Assembly (NCBI GenBank): GCA_945921465.1
Contig: CAMEKS010000005.1
Location: forward strand, 1-52,495
Reading direction: 5' to 3'
From: an uncultured Clostridia bacterium
GTDB lineage: Bacteria > Bacillota > Clostridia > Christensenellales > UBA1242
DNA length: 52,495 bases
A program made the position numbers and the translations under genes. The notes beneath the pieces were generated by a model. The model did not search any database. It saw nothing but the letters and a program-made list of their open reading frames with translations, and was not told the origin of the DNA. Below are positions 35,635 to 44,331 of the stretch, piece after piece. Numbering within the stretch: the stretch's first letter is position 1; the number at the start of each line of letters is the position of its first letter.

Positions 35635-35662
35635 AAAAATCGGCTAAATTAAGCCGATTTTT
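35635..35662. terminator. Terminator of proS (bidirectional)
   Basis: AAAAATCGGCT - AAATTA - AGCCGATTTTT, 11-bp stem with T-runs both ways, 46 bases after proS. Confidence 0.92.
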
Positions 35663-35707
35663 ACCCATAGTAAATATTTATAAATTAATTTATTCACGAA
35701 TTATTCA

Positions 35708-37381
35708 TTAAAAACGCTTTGCTAAATCTGCCAAATCAACCAACTCTCGCTTCATAGTCGACCTAACAACTAACTCCGCCTTGCCCTCAGATGTATATTT
35801 ACCTACAACTATAATGTAAGGCACACCAATCAATTCGGCGTCTTTCAATTTCGCTCCTATACCATCTGCTCTATCATCCAATAGCACTTCCACCTTCTTG
35901 TCCAATAAAGACTGATACAATGTTTCTGCTGCTTCTACGATATCTTTATCTTTCATATTTGCAATTACTATATCAACTTTGTAAGGAGCAACTTCTTCTG
36001 GTAACACAATACCATATTCATCTGAATATTGTTCCACTATTGCACTCATTGTTCGAGTCACCCCAATTCCATACGCACCCATTTGCATATATTGGCTCTT
36101 GCCATTCTCATCCAAATATTTGCACTGTAGCTCTTCGGTATATCTGGTGTTTTGTTTGAAAATATGACCTACCTCTATACCTCTAATGCTTCTTAATTCT
36201 CCGCCGCAAACAACACATTTATCTCCCGCTTGAGCCTTCTTGATATCTGCAAAATTGTCAATATGAATGTCTCTAAGGTTTGCATTTTCGTAATGATAAT
36301 CTATTTCATTTGCTCCAATAATAAAGTTGACCATATTTTTTACTGAATTATCTGCTACTATTTCACAATTATGCAATCCAAATGGACCAACAAAACCTGC
36401 AACTGAGCCAATGTCTTCTATATCTTGCAATGACGCCATCTCTATATTCATACCGCCTACTGCTCTGATCAACTTGGTTTCTTCAACCTCTCTATCACCT
36501 GGGACCAAAGCCACAATAGTACGCTTACCATCTATCTTATACACAATAGCTTTAAGCATATCTTTTGCTACCTTGCCTAGAGATTTTGCTAGGTCATCAA
36601 CAGTCTTTAACTTAGGAGTATGGCGTTTTGTTTTGTTTAGCAACTCAACCCCACTATTATCTACTGGGTGATAATCACATTCTGCTTTTTCTGTATTAGC
36701 GGCATACCCGCAGTCGCATACAATAATTTCGTCCTCACCAATATTGGATTTAACCATAAATTCTTGGGATGCATCTCCACCCATTGTTCCATTATCGGCA
36801 TTTACAATTACAAAATCAAGCCCCAATCTATTAAAGATTCGTTTATAAGTATCAGCCATAATATTGTATGAATTGTCTAGCCCTGCTTTGTCAACATCGT
36901 AGCTATAAGCATCTTTCATTAAAAATTCTTTGCCACGCATTAACCCAAATCTTGGTCTGACCTCATCACGATATTTGTTTTGGATTTGATACAAAATTAA
37001 TGGCAGTTGCTTGTAACTAGTAACAGCATCCTTCACTACATTGGTAAAAATCTCTTCGTGAGATGGCCCTAAGCATAATTCCTTTCCCGATCTATCAAAC
37101 AATCTAAACATATCTTTACCAAAATGTTCAACCCTGCTCGCATATGCTTCTATTGGAAGCAAACTAGTCATTTGCATTTCACAAGCACCCGACTTATCCA
37201 TCTCTTCTCTAATAATATCGCATAGCTTCCTTAGCATCCTTAAGCCTAGTGGCATAAACAAATATACTCCAGCCGATTGTTTCTTAATATACCCAGCCCT
37301 AACCATCAGTTTATGGCTTTTTATTTCCGCATCTTGTGGATTTTCTCTATATGTCTTAAAAAACATTTTTGAAATTCTCAT
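35708..37381 (-). CDS. proS: Prolyl-tRNA synthetase (bacterial type)
   Basis: Charges tRNA-Pro. 557 residues, class II. Motif 1 region KSHKLMVRAGYIKKQSAGVYLFMPLG shown in parts, motif 2 around RDEVRPRFGLMRGKEFLMKDAYS, the bacterial insertion (editing) domain about 220-390, motif 3 YGIGVTRTMSAIVEQY and the anticodon-binding C-terminus. It is inserted between xseB and argR, where Bacillus has isoprenoid genes. It starts 9 bases before xseB ends its context (10-base gap), so co-transcription with nusB-xseA-xseB is likely. Confidence 0.97.
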   Translation of the reverse strand: MRISKMFFKTYRENPQDAEIKSHKLMVRAGYIKKQSAGVYLFMPLGLRMLRKLCDIIREEMDKSGACEMQMTSLLPIEAYASRVEHFGKDMFRLFDRSGKELCLGPSHEEIFTNVVKDAVTSYKQLPLILYQIQNKYRDEVRPRFGLMRGKEFLMKDAYSYDVDKAGLDNSYNIMADTYKRIFNRLGLDFVIVNADNGTMGGDASQEFMVKSNIGEDEIIVCDCGYAANTEKAECDYHPVDNSGVELLNKTKRHTPKLKTVDDLAKSLGKVAKDMLKAIVYKIDGKRTIVALVPGDREVEETKLIRAVGGMNIEMASLQDIEDIGSVAGFVGPFGLHNCEIVADNSVKNMVNFIIGANEIDYHYENANLRDIHIDNFADIKKAQAGDKCVVCGGELRSIRGIEVGHIFKQNTRYTEELQCKYLDENGKSQYMQMGAYGIGVTRTMSAIVEQYSDEYGIVLPEEVAPYKVDIVIANMKDKDIVEAAETLYQSLLDKKVEVLLDDRADGIGAKLKDAELIGVPYIIVVGKYTSEGKAELVVRSTMKRELVDLADLAKRF

Positions 37382-37390
37382 AATTTTCTC

Positions 37391-37591
37391 CTACAAATTT
37401 TCTTCTATCATTTCTTCTATTTTATTCCTAAGCACAGTCACTTTGCCTTTGGTTTCTTCTAATTCTTTTATAGATTCTTCTATAATACCACACGCTTCGG
37501 TGTATTTCTTATAAGACTCATCTAAAGATATGTTTTCATCTTCCAATTCTTTAGATAATACTTTTAACTTTTCCAAATTCTTATCTATCAT
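37391..37591 (-). CDS. xseB: Exodeoxyribonuclease VII small subunit
   Basis: 66 residues. LEKLKVLSKELEDENISLDES is followed by the KYTEACGIIE helix, the standard XseB coiled-coil hairpin. It overlaps xseA by 4 bases and partners it in a nuclease that cuts single-stranded DNA from both ends. Confidence 0.94.
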   Translation of the reverse strand: MIDKNLEKLKVLSKELEDENISLDESYKKYTEACGIIEESIKELEETKGKVTVLRNKIEEMIEENL

Positions 37592-38781
37592 AAATCTTCT
37601 CCTCTATTGACACCATCTACTATTGCACTGATTTTACCGTTCATCAAGCTCACCTCTATTGGTTGCCCAACTAATACATCAGCCACACTCTTGATCAATC
37701 TGCCATTGGCAAATACTTTAACAAAGCCTTTGTCTGTCAAGGATGCTATATCATAATGAGCAAACTTACTCTTATAATCATTAATCGCAACCATTGTGGC
37801 ATTAAGCTTGCTTAAGCACAATCTCTCGACCATAAATAATGATTTGAATAACTGATTCTTGGTCTGCAAAATTAAATTAGCAATTTGCTTATCATTACGC
37901 ATATTGCATAACTTTATATCTTGAGACCTATCAATTATTTTCTGATTAATCTTATTAGTTGCATCATCCAAAATTCCTTGCAGCAATTCATACTCGTCGG
38001 ATTTCTTATTTACCACCAACTCCGCCGCTGCAGATGGTGTAGGCGCTCTAAGATCGGACACAAAATCTATTATTGTATAATCAGTTTCGTGGCCAACTGC
38101 ACTAACTAAAGGCTTACGACACCTAAATGCAGCATCTGCTACAATCTCAGTATTAAATGGCTGCAAATCTTCTATACTACCACCGCCTCTAGCCACAATT
38201 ATCACATCTACTTTATCATAAGTCGAAAAGAAATCTATTGCTTTTGCAATTTCCTTATCTGCACCCAACCCTTGGACTTTGACTGGATATAACACTATAT
38301 CCACAGTATCATTACGCCTAGTAGTGACATCTATTATATCTTGAATAACAGCACCTGTTTCGCTACTCACCACTCCAATTCGCCTAACCCTTGCGGGTAG
38401 TGGTCGCTTGATAGCCTCATCAAAATATCCTTTTGCTTCTAACTTAGACTTTAACTCTAAGAATTGTTGATATAACAAGCCAATACCAAATCTTTCTATA
38501 CTAAAAGCATTAAAACTTAATTTGCCACCTTTGACATAATAGCTAACTCTTCCACCAACAACTACTTGATCTCCCACTTCAAAAGCAGGGAAAGAATCTG
38601 CTCCAAAAAGAACGCAAGGAAGCACACCCATCTCGTCTTTTAGATTAAAATATGCAATACCATTAGTTACTTTATATGTGCCTATTTCGCCGTAAACAAA
38701 AATATTTTGAAGCATTAATTCTGCATCAAAAATACTCTTAATATAATTATTAACCTGACTAACAGATATTGCATTCTCCAC
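37588..38781 (-). CDS. xseA: Exodeoxyribonuclease VII large subunit
   Basis: 397 residues. N-terminal OB fold (AISVSQVNNYIKSIFD, VYGEIGTYKVTNGIAYFNLKD in parts), then the catalytic core with GVVSSETGAVIQDII, VIIVARGGGSIEDLQPFN and SAVGHETDYTIIDFVSDLRAPTPSAAAEL, all XseA signatures. The C-terminal coiled coil is somewhat short. Its start overlaps the nusB stop by one base. Confidence 0.97.
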   Translation of the reverse strand: MENAISVSQVNNYIKSIFDAELMLQNIFVYGEIGTYKVTNGIAYFNLKDEMGVLPCVLFGADSFPAFEVGDQVVVGGRVSYYVKGGKLSFNAFSIERFGIGLLYQQFLELKSKLEAKGYFDEAIKRPLPARVRRIGVVSSETGAVIQDIIDVTTRRNDTVDIVLYPVKVQGLGADKEIAKAIDFFSTYDKVDVIIVARGGGSIEDLQPFNTEIVADAAFRCRKPLVSAVGHETDYTIIDFVSDLRAPTPSAAAELVVNKKSDEYELLQGILDDATNKINQKIIDRSQDIKLCNMRNDKQIANLILQTKNQLFKSLFMVERLCLSKLNATMVAINDYKSKFAHYDIASLTDKGFVKVFANGRLIKSVADVLVGQPIEVSLMNGKISAIVDGVNRGEDL

Positions 38782-39227
38782 TATTTTTCTATATCCAAAT
38801 CCTCAATTATTTTAGCAAGTATACCATTGATAAAACCTGCACTTTTGTCGGTAGAATATTTTTTTGCCAACTCCACCGCTTCGTTGACTACAATCTTAGT
38901 AGGCGTCTGCTTATAATATATCAACTCGTTAACAGCCAGTACTATAATAGATAGATCCAACTTAAACATATTGTCCACAGTATATCCCATTACCTGCTTA
39001 GCAATTATATCAATAATCTCTTGTTTGTGTTTTAGCACACTTAGATAATTAGTTTTAATAAAATCTACATTATCAGCGTCTAATTCAGATATGTTGACCA
39101 CATACGTATCCATATCCATGTTCTCACCAGCAACAAAATTTTCGTAGGTAATACTATCTTTAGACTCTACAAACATATTCTCAAATACCAATTTGAACAA
39201 TATATCTCTTGCGTTTTTTCTTCCCAT
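38781..39227 (-). CDS. nusB: Transcription antitermination factor NusB
   Basis: 148 residues, all-helical. Begins GRKNARDILFKLVFENMF and ends with LNELIYYKQTPTKIVVNEAVELAKKY and KSAGFINGILAKI, the NusB signature. Binds boxA with S10 during rRNA transcription. Heads nusB-xseA-xseB-proS. Confidence 0.96.
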   Translation of the reverse strand: MGRKNARDILFKLVFENMFVESKDSITYENFVAGENMDMDTYVVNISELDADNVDFIKTNYLSVLKHKQEIIDIIAKQVMGYTVDNMFKLDLSIIVLAVNELIYYKQTPTKIVVNEAVELAKKYSTDKSAGFINGILAKIIEDLDIEK

Positions 39228-39458
39228 AGTTATTTACTCCAGTTATTTTTTTAACATAATTATATAGTAGACATGGGCTTTGCAATAATTTGAGCTTACT
39301 CGTTAAATTATACTTGTGCGTAAGTATTAACAAATACTTTAGGCATCTACATCTAATAATAAAAGCTCAGATTGCTGATTTCCTTATATGCAATTTATCT
39401 ACACAAACAGTATATGTTTAGCAAATTTCTTGTACAAGACATCATAAGCCTATCTGCC

Positions 39459-39499
39459 AAAAACAAAAACACCCAGTAGCACAATGTATCTATTGGGTG
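39459..39499 (-). terminator. Terminator of the Asp23-family gene
   Basis: 10-bp stem with one mismatch (CACCCAGTAG 39470-39479, CTATTGGGTG 39490-39499) followed on the minus strand by TTTTTGTTTT. Confidence 0.87.
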
Positions 39500-39509
39500 G
39501 ATGAATTAT

Positions 39510-39887
39510 TTATACTTCTGCATCATCAGACTTAGAAAAATCTACGCCTATTACATGTACATTAATTTTGTCAATATTAATGTCAATCATAGAAGCAATA
39601 CTATTTTTAATGTTCTCCTGCACCCTATATGCAATCTCTGATACATTGTAGCCATAATAAACATTGATATATACGTCTACTGTCATAGAATTATTAAGAT
39701 AAGATATCCTGACGCCCTCGGCAAAATTCTTGCTAAACCATCTCTTAAGAGCACAGCCATACCTAGTATCAATAGAACTAACACCCGCAATTTCTTTTGT
39801 CGCAAGGTTAATAACTGAATATATTATATTGTCCTTAAAAGTAATTTTACCTTTGGTAGGTCTTAACTTAATCTCATTGCTAGCCAT
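39510..39887 (-). CDS. yqhY: Asp23/Gls24 family protein (YqhY-like)
   Basis: 125 residues. KGKITFKDNIIYSVINLATKEIAGVSSI, then VDVYINVYYGYNVSEIAYRVQENIKNSI and INVHVIGVDF match DUF322/Asp23. In Bacillus YqhY is linked to acetyl-CoA carboxylase control and lies upstream of nusB, as here. The acc genes are missing beside it. Confidence 0.93.
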   Translation of the reverse strand: MASNEIKLRPTKGKITFKDNIIYSVINLATKEIAGVSSIDTRYGCALKRWFSKNFAEGVRISYLNNSMTVDVYINVYYGYNVSEIAYRVQENIKNSIASMIDINIDKINVHVIGVDFSKSDDAEV

Positions 39888-39971
39888 AATGTTAACGCCC
39901 TCTACTTTTTCATACTAATTAAATATTATCACAATTTAATCAAATATGCAATTAGTTGTATCAATATTTAT

Positions 39972-40118
39972 TTAATTTCTATCCGTATTCGCATTAATTT
40001 CCCAACAATGATACAAATTGCCCATCTCAAACTCTTCCCCCATTATCGCAGGAAGCACTGTTATAGCAGTATTTGAACGCTTTGTCGTCGCAAGTGGTAT
40101 AATTATTCTAACTACTGG
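39972..40118 (-). pseudogene. Possible gene remnant
   Basis: Open frame (VVRIIIPLATTKRSNTAITV, then LPAIMGEEFEMGNLYHCWEI and NANTDRN before TAA) bounded upstream by TAG. No start codon at the front, and the only ATG gives 23 residues. Codon choice looks coding-like compared with flanks. Could be debris of a lost gene; chance is possible. Confidence 0.2.
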
Positions 40119-40240
40119 CTATTATAACGTCTCTTCTTTTTATTATATTTACTTTTGACTTATATATAAAACTTAGTAGAGATAATCTCTAACAAGATAA
40201 ATTATTGTAAGGAAATGAGTTTGCATCGTTTAATATCTAC

Positions 40241-40300
40241 AAATAAAAAAACACCCATATCCCAAACGCCTTTACTTATGCCAAAGCGGGGAATATAGGT
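40241..40300 (-). terminator. Terminator of the spoIIIA operon
   Basis: ACCCATATCCC (40253-40263) pairs imperfectly with GGGGAATATAGGT (40288-40300); followed on the minus strand by GTTTTTTTATT. 70 bases after spoIIIAH. Confidence 0.75.
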
Positions 40301-40369
40301 ATTAATATTTACAAACCTAAGCGCTAATTACACTTACGCCACAGTACTGTATCAGCTTTGCAAAATAAT

Positions 40370-40858
40370 CTAAGCTACTGGAATAATTGTGATATTATCA
40401 ATATCATAATTAGACTTTTGTTCTTGAATTAACTGAACTATTTGTGCCACCTCTGCCTTGCTTAGTTCCGCACTTTTTACAATTACTGTCATACTATCAT
40501 TAAGATCAGACACAATTGCATCCTCAAAACCTTTTGCCTTAATCAAGCCTTCCAAAACTTGCTCACTACGCATTGCCGTAACAATTGCCAATTTTTCTTT
40601 CTCGGCATTAGCAATAGCCTCTTGACTAGAGCTGGCGCTAGTTATAATCGCCTCTAGATATAACAATTCTTGATCTCTAGAATCCGCCCTATTTGTTCGA
40701 TAATTAGTAAAGAAATTAGTTGTAGTTGTGTTAGCATTAACTTGCTGAGTGTCATTATTTTTTATTATAGAATTATTAACTAAAATATTGATTGTGCCAG
40801 TAAGCAAAAGCAGCAAGCAAAACGCTGTAATTATAAAAAATCTTTTTTTCTTAGACAT
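40370..40858 (-). CDS. spoIIIAH: Stage III sporulation protein AH
   Basis: 162 residues. Short cytosolic start, one transmembrane helix (about 6-27, FFIITAFCLLLLLTGTINIL), and an extracytoplasmic YscJ/FliF-like domain (DSRDQELLYLEAIITSASSSQEA ... VAQIVQLIQEQKSNYDIDNITIIPVA in parts). In Bacillus it makes rings in the mother-cell membrane that bind forespore SpoIIQ. Last gene of spoIIIAA-AH, 12 bases after AG. Confidence 0.93.
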   Translation of the reverse strand: MSKKKRFFIITAFCLLLLLTGTINILVNNSIIKNNDTQQVNANTTTTNFFTNYRTNRADSRDQELLYLEAIITSASSSQEAIANAEKEKLAIVTAMRSEQVLEGLIKAKGFEDAIVSDLNDSMTVIVKSAELSKAEVAQIVQLIQEQKSNYDIDNITIIPVA

Positions 40859-40870
40859 AAGTTTACTCCT

Positions 40871-41470
40871 TTATTTTCCAGATAATACTTGAATATTAGA
40901 ACTATTGATATTGGTAAGAGATTTTACTGCTTGAACGATGTCAAGTTTTGTTTTGATATTATCTGCACCTTTGCAGACCACCAACACTCCGCTAATTTGT
41001 GGTAGAATTTCCTTAACAATTAATGGGATTTCACCAGATTCCGAATCTATTAGAATAGGCGTACTAACATCCACAGTATAAGAATTGTTAGTCGAAGATC
41101 CACTAGATGTATTAATTTTTTGCTCGGTCGAATTGGCCAAAACCAATTCTAAAGAACTAGACAATGTAATCATTACCTTAACATTGCTCACACCTTCTAT
41201 GTTGGACAAAACACTGGCCAATTTTTGTTCTAGACTATTACAATAATCTATACTAGATACATAGTAGCCCTTAGCCGTAGTAGATGCAGTTGCAGATGAT
41301 ATAGATTTAGTCGTAGATGTCGAAGAATTGTATTTAAGGCAAAGCACACCTATTACTGCAATCACGGCTATAATTACAATGTATTTTATTTTGCCAGCAG
41401 CAGTTAATTTAGATATAGCATCTTTTAATTTAGTTATCCATTTTTTGTTTGCAGCCTCTTCTTTATCCAT
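40871..41470 (-). CDS. spoIIIAG: Stage III sporulation protein AG
   Basis: 199 residues from ATG 41470 (GAGG 9 bases upstream; an adjacent TTG is discounted). One transmembrane helix about 27-46 (IKYIVIIAVIAVIGVLCL), then a ring-building domain (LEQKLASVLSNIEGVSNVKVMITLSSS, in parts; PLIVKEILPQISGVLVVCKGA). In Bacillus SpoIIIAG forms a large 30-subunit ring between mother cell and forespore. Confidence 0.93.
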   Translation of the reverse strand: MDKEEAANKKWITKLKDAISKLTAAGKIKYIVIIAVIAVIGVLCLKYNSSTSTTKSISSATASTTAKGYYVSSIDYCNSLEQKLASVLSNIEGVSNVKVMITLSSSLELVLANSTEQKINTSSGSSTNNSYTVDVSTPILIDSESGEIPLIVKEILPQISGVLVVCKGADNIKTKLDIVQAVKSLTNINSSNIQVLSGK

Positions 41471-41629
41471 CAAACATTTCCTCTCTCACCCCTTATTCGT
41501 ATAATAGCAAACATCAAGTATTTCTTGGTTTGTTACTTTATCTTATTGCACAAACCATACAATTAGAACTAGTCCGAATTAATTAATTACAACAAAATAT
41601 ATATGCCTTACAAAATATGCCAAAATTGG

Positions 41630-41800
41630 TCATAGCCAGTGTTGCAATGTCTGCAAAATGGGTACCGACACAATAATTAAGATAATAAGACCGAATATAA
41701 AATTAATCGAATCCGCCATTTTGGAGCTAGAAGTATTGACCACATCTATCAACAATCCAAGTATAGCCACCCCAAATAACGACAGTAAAAATTGTGACAT
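41630..41800 (-). CDS. spoIIIAF: Truncated SpoIIIAF (membrane segment only)
   Basis: 56 residues from the ATG at 41800, chosen because GGAGG ends 5 bases before it; an upstream ATG (41812) lacks a site. Two transmembrane helices (FLLSLFGVAILGLLIDVV and INFIFGLIILIIVSVPIL) with SSSKMADSI between, matching the N-terminus of SpoIIIAF (VIDxxxPSSSMQKY...LTPI). The usual cytosolic/extracellular C-terminal domain of about 140 residues is missing, and the 156 bases before spoIIIAG are too short to encode it. Likely functional as a minimal version or a decaying gene. Confidence 0.8.
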   Translation of the reverse strand: MSQFLLSLFGVAILGLLIDVVNTSSSKMADSINFIFGLIILIIVSVPILQTLQHWL

Positions 41801-41935
41801 CAAAGCCTCCATATATGATAAATATTATTGATATATTTAATTTATATTAATACTAACTAACTACAAATGCTCTATTTATAGAACTAAAACTGTTAATCAA
41901 ATAATCACAATATGCTATACACAAATTTTTTTAGT

Positions 41936-43234
41936 CTAAGCAGCTACAATGTTTCCGGTACATATAACCAAAGATACACACATCATAAACATAAAGCCCA
42001 AACCAACAATTATTGCTATAGGGAAGGCCAATAACTTAGATAATTTAGACAAAAGCGATGTGATTACAGAGTTCCCAATTAATTCGGTTAGAGATGCAAA
42101 CAATTGCATTAATAATTTCACACCTAGCACATAGATTATAGGAGACAATATAGTTAACGCTAATAATATTATACCAGCCAAACCTACGGCATTCTTCACT
42201 AACATAGAACTAAGTAAAACATAATTAAATCCGTCAGATATATAAGAACCAATAATAGGAATATAGTTCTTTACCGCAAACTTAGTTGTAAATATGCTTA
42301 CACTATCAAATTTACCTGCAGATATTCCCTTAATAGCAAATACACCACTAAATATTGTAAAGACAAATCCAAAAGCCCACTTAAACGCACTACCAAGAAA
42401 CTCTATAAACTTGTCCAACTTAATCTTATTAGTCAAACACGAAATAATGATTAACACAAATGACAAAACATATATGGGATAAATATATGTTGTTATAATA
42501 TTAGATGCGCCTGCCGACATTATGCTAGCAAGCGGCGTATATATCGCCACACTACTAGTCGCACCCATAGTAGTCATAAGCGTTAGCAGAATAGGAAATA
42601 AGATATTAATTATATTTTGCATAGAACTAAGACAAGTGTATACAACATCATTAATGCCTAAAAAAATTTTACCTAATAACAAAACAACTACACCGCAAGC
42701 CACAAAATTAATAATATCTGCCATGCCATCCTTAAATATATTTGGTGAAAAATTTTCAAGGCATCGACAAATTATAGATACGACTAGGATAATTATCAGA
42801 ATTGGAAAAATTTTCTTGATATTAAAAATTAATAACTTAAATAAGTAACTCAATATAGTGTTAGCATCAATATCCAAGTTACCCTCTATAGCCGCACGAA
42901 CTATCCCTTCAAAAGTCAAATTAGTCTCTACATCCAAGTTACTAAAAATATTTTCTAGTTCAGAATAATCAATGTTATCTATTTCAGCATATGTATCAAA
43001 TATTACACTAGATAGAATGTCTTCGGCATTGTCATTATTGGCAGCAACAAACCTATGTGATGACATTCCAAATAAAGAAAGGAAAAGAAATATAGCAATC
43101 AAGAGAATATATTTTGCCTTGGCCAATCTATTGCGACGCTTAAGTCGCAGACTATGAGAATTGTTAAAATAATTAAAACTCAAAAACGCAGACCTAAAAC
43201 AAATTGTATTTTTTGATAAAGATACTGATCTCAT
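41936..43234 (-). CDS. spoIIIAE: Stage III sporulation protein AE
   Basis: 432 residues. N-terminal signal/transmembrane helix (about 41-60), then a polytopic export-like domain with about eight hydrophobic segments including LFPILLTLMTTMGATSSVAIY and GAFKWAFGF-type region, and ending GLGFMFMMCVSLVICTGNIVAA. Multi-pass core of the feeding-tube channel. Overlaps spoIIIAD by 4 bases. Confidence 0.95.
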   Translation of the reverse strand: MRSVSLSKNTICFRSAFLSFNYFNNSHSLRLKRRNRLAKAKYILLIAIFLFLSLFGMSSHRFVAANNDNAEDILSSVIFDTYAEIDNIDYSELENIFSNLDVETNLTFEGIVRAAIEGNLDIDANTILSYLFKLLIFNIKKIFPILIIILVVSIICRCLENFSPNIFKDGMADIINFVACGVVVLLLGKIFLGINDVVYTCLSSMQNIINILFPILLTLMTTMGATSSVAIYTPLASIMSAGASNIITTYIYPIYVLSFVLIIISCLTNKIKLDKFIEFLGSAFKWAFGFVFTIFSGVFAIKGISAGKFDSVSIFTTKFAVKNYIPIIGSYISDGFNYVLLSSMLVKNAVGLAGIILLALTILSPIIYVLGVKLLMQLFASLTELIGNSVITSLLSKLSKLLAFPIAIIVGLGFMFMMCVSLVICTGNIVAA

Positions 43235-43614
43235 AGCATACCACTAATCAAGTCAAATAGAGATTGAATTATAGGGATAGCCAATGCCAAAACACTAATT
43301 TTACCAGCAAACACAACTTTGTCTGACATAGAGCCGCAACCACTATCTTTGCAAATAGAACTAGCAAACTCTACCAGATAACCAATCCCTATACACTTCA
43401 AAATAATACTAAAGTATTCTTGATTAATACCTGTTGCAGCAACAATACTATTGTAAAATCTTAACAAAGTACTAAAGTAACCAAGAACATAAAACAAAAG
43501 CAGCGCCGAAGCAACTACTGTAATCAAAACAGCGAACTCGGGTCTTAATTCTTTGGTAATAGCAATTACAAAAACTACTATGATGGCAAGTATAACAATC
43601 TTGATAATATCCAT
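43231..43614 (-). CDS. spoIIIAD: Stage III sporulation protein AD
   Basis: 127 residues, four hydrophobic helices; ELRPEFAVLITVVASALLLFYVLGY (in parts) and IGYLVEFASSICKDSGCGSMSDKV are the conserved pieces. Similar to SpoIIIAC. Confidence 0.95.
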   Translation of the reverse strand: MDIIKIVILAIIVVFVIAITKELRPEFAVLITVVASALLLFYVLGYFSTLLRFYNSIVAATGINQEYFSIILKCIGIGYLVEFASSICKDSGCGSMSDKVVFAGKISVLALAIPIIQSLFDLISGML

Positions 43615-43633
43615 ACTTCACCTACCATACATA

Positions 43634-43828
43634 TTAGAAGACAAATAGAGATCGGATAGTGTCAAATAAATTACTAATAATATCAATAACCATAAATAGC
43701 ACAACTATAACACCAGCCAAAGTAGACAGCATAGCAATCTCATCTTTGCCAGACATCTTAAGGACTTGATTAGCAACTGCAGTAATTATACCTACCCCTG
43801 CTATCTTAAAAATTATGTCTATACCCAT
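43634..43828 (-). CDS. spoIIIAC: Stage III sporulation protein AC
   Basis: 64 residues, two helices (IIFKIAGVGIITAVANQVL and LAGVIVVLFMVIDII) with KMSGKDEIAML between, the SpoIIIAC pattern. 19 bases before spoIIIAD. Confidence 0.95.
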   Translation of the reverse strand: MGIDIIFKIAGVGIITAVANQVLKMSGKDEIAMLSTLAGVIVVLFMVIDIISNLFDTIRSLFVF

Positions 43829-43860
43829 AGTCTCTCCAATTGGTTAATATCTTAATTCAA

Positions 43861-44331
43861 TCAAATAAGCAATACCAAGAAAGCAATGCCAAATATAATA
43901 ATTAATTTAGAACGAAGCACTCCTTTTGTCTTATATTCTTCTTTGGAGTTGTTATACATTTTATCCACTTTTGATACACATATATCAACATATTCAATCT
44001 CCCTCATTATATCAGACTTGCCAAAATTGAATAAAATATCGACAATTTCGTTTTTTAGGCTATTGTCTAGTATATAAGGCATATTGTCATATGAGATAGG
44101 TATTTTTGTCATATGTCGCATATATTGTGACATATGGCTATATGTTTTGGATATAATTTCTTCATAAGGCATTTTCTGAAAACTAACATATTGCTTGTAT
44201 ATTAATAGCCAATCATATAGTTCTTTTAATATTTTTTGTCTTGCTTTGTAATAATTAACATTAATATATGCTATCAGCATAACGCAAAGGAAAATAATTA
44301 GAATTAACAGTTCTTTCATATACCTATACAC
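43861..44331 (-). CDS. spoIIIAB: Stage III sporulation protein AB
   Basis: 156 residues: N-terminal helix (about 6-26), helical T2SF-like middle (KARQKILKELYDWLLIYKQYV in parts, MPYEEIISKTY) and C-terminal helix (LIIIFGIAFLVLLI). Overlaps spoIIIAA by 16 bases. Shorter than Bacillus AB (about 170) but complete. Confidence 0.93.
   Translation of the reverse strand: MYRYMKELLILIIFLCVMLIAYINVNYYKARQKILKELYDWLLIYKQYVSFQKMPYEEIISKTYSHMSQYMRHMTKIPISYDNMPYILDNSLKNEIVDILFNFGKSDIMREIEYVDICVSKVDKMYNNSKEEYKTKGVLRSKLIIIFGIAFLVLLI

Larger units (their letters stand above)
39888..40369. other. Intergenic region with operon terminator and possible coding relic
   Basis: 482 bases. Contains the spoIIIA operon terminator (40241-40300). 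Within 39972-40118 is an open minus frame of 48 codons lacking a proper start. It is visibly less AT-rich than the rest. Confidence 0.4.

Noticed and set aside
41570-41632. Read-through of the SpoIIIAF TGA to restore its C-terminal domain
   Set aside because: The frame stays open for only about 20 codons of unlike sequence, and the remaining gap is too short for the missing domain.
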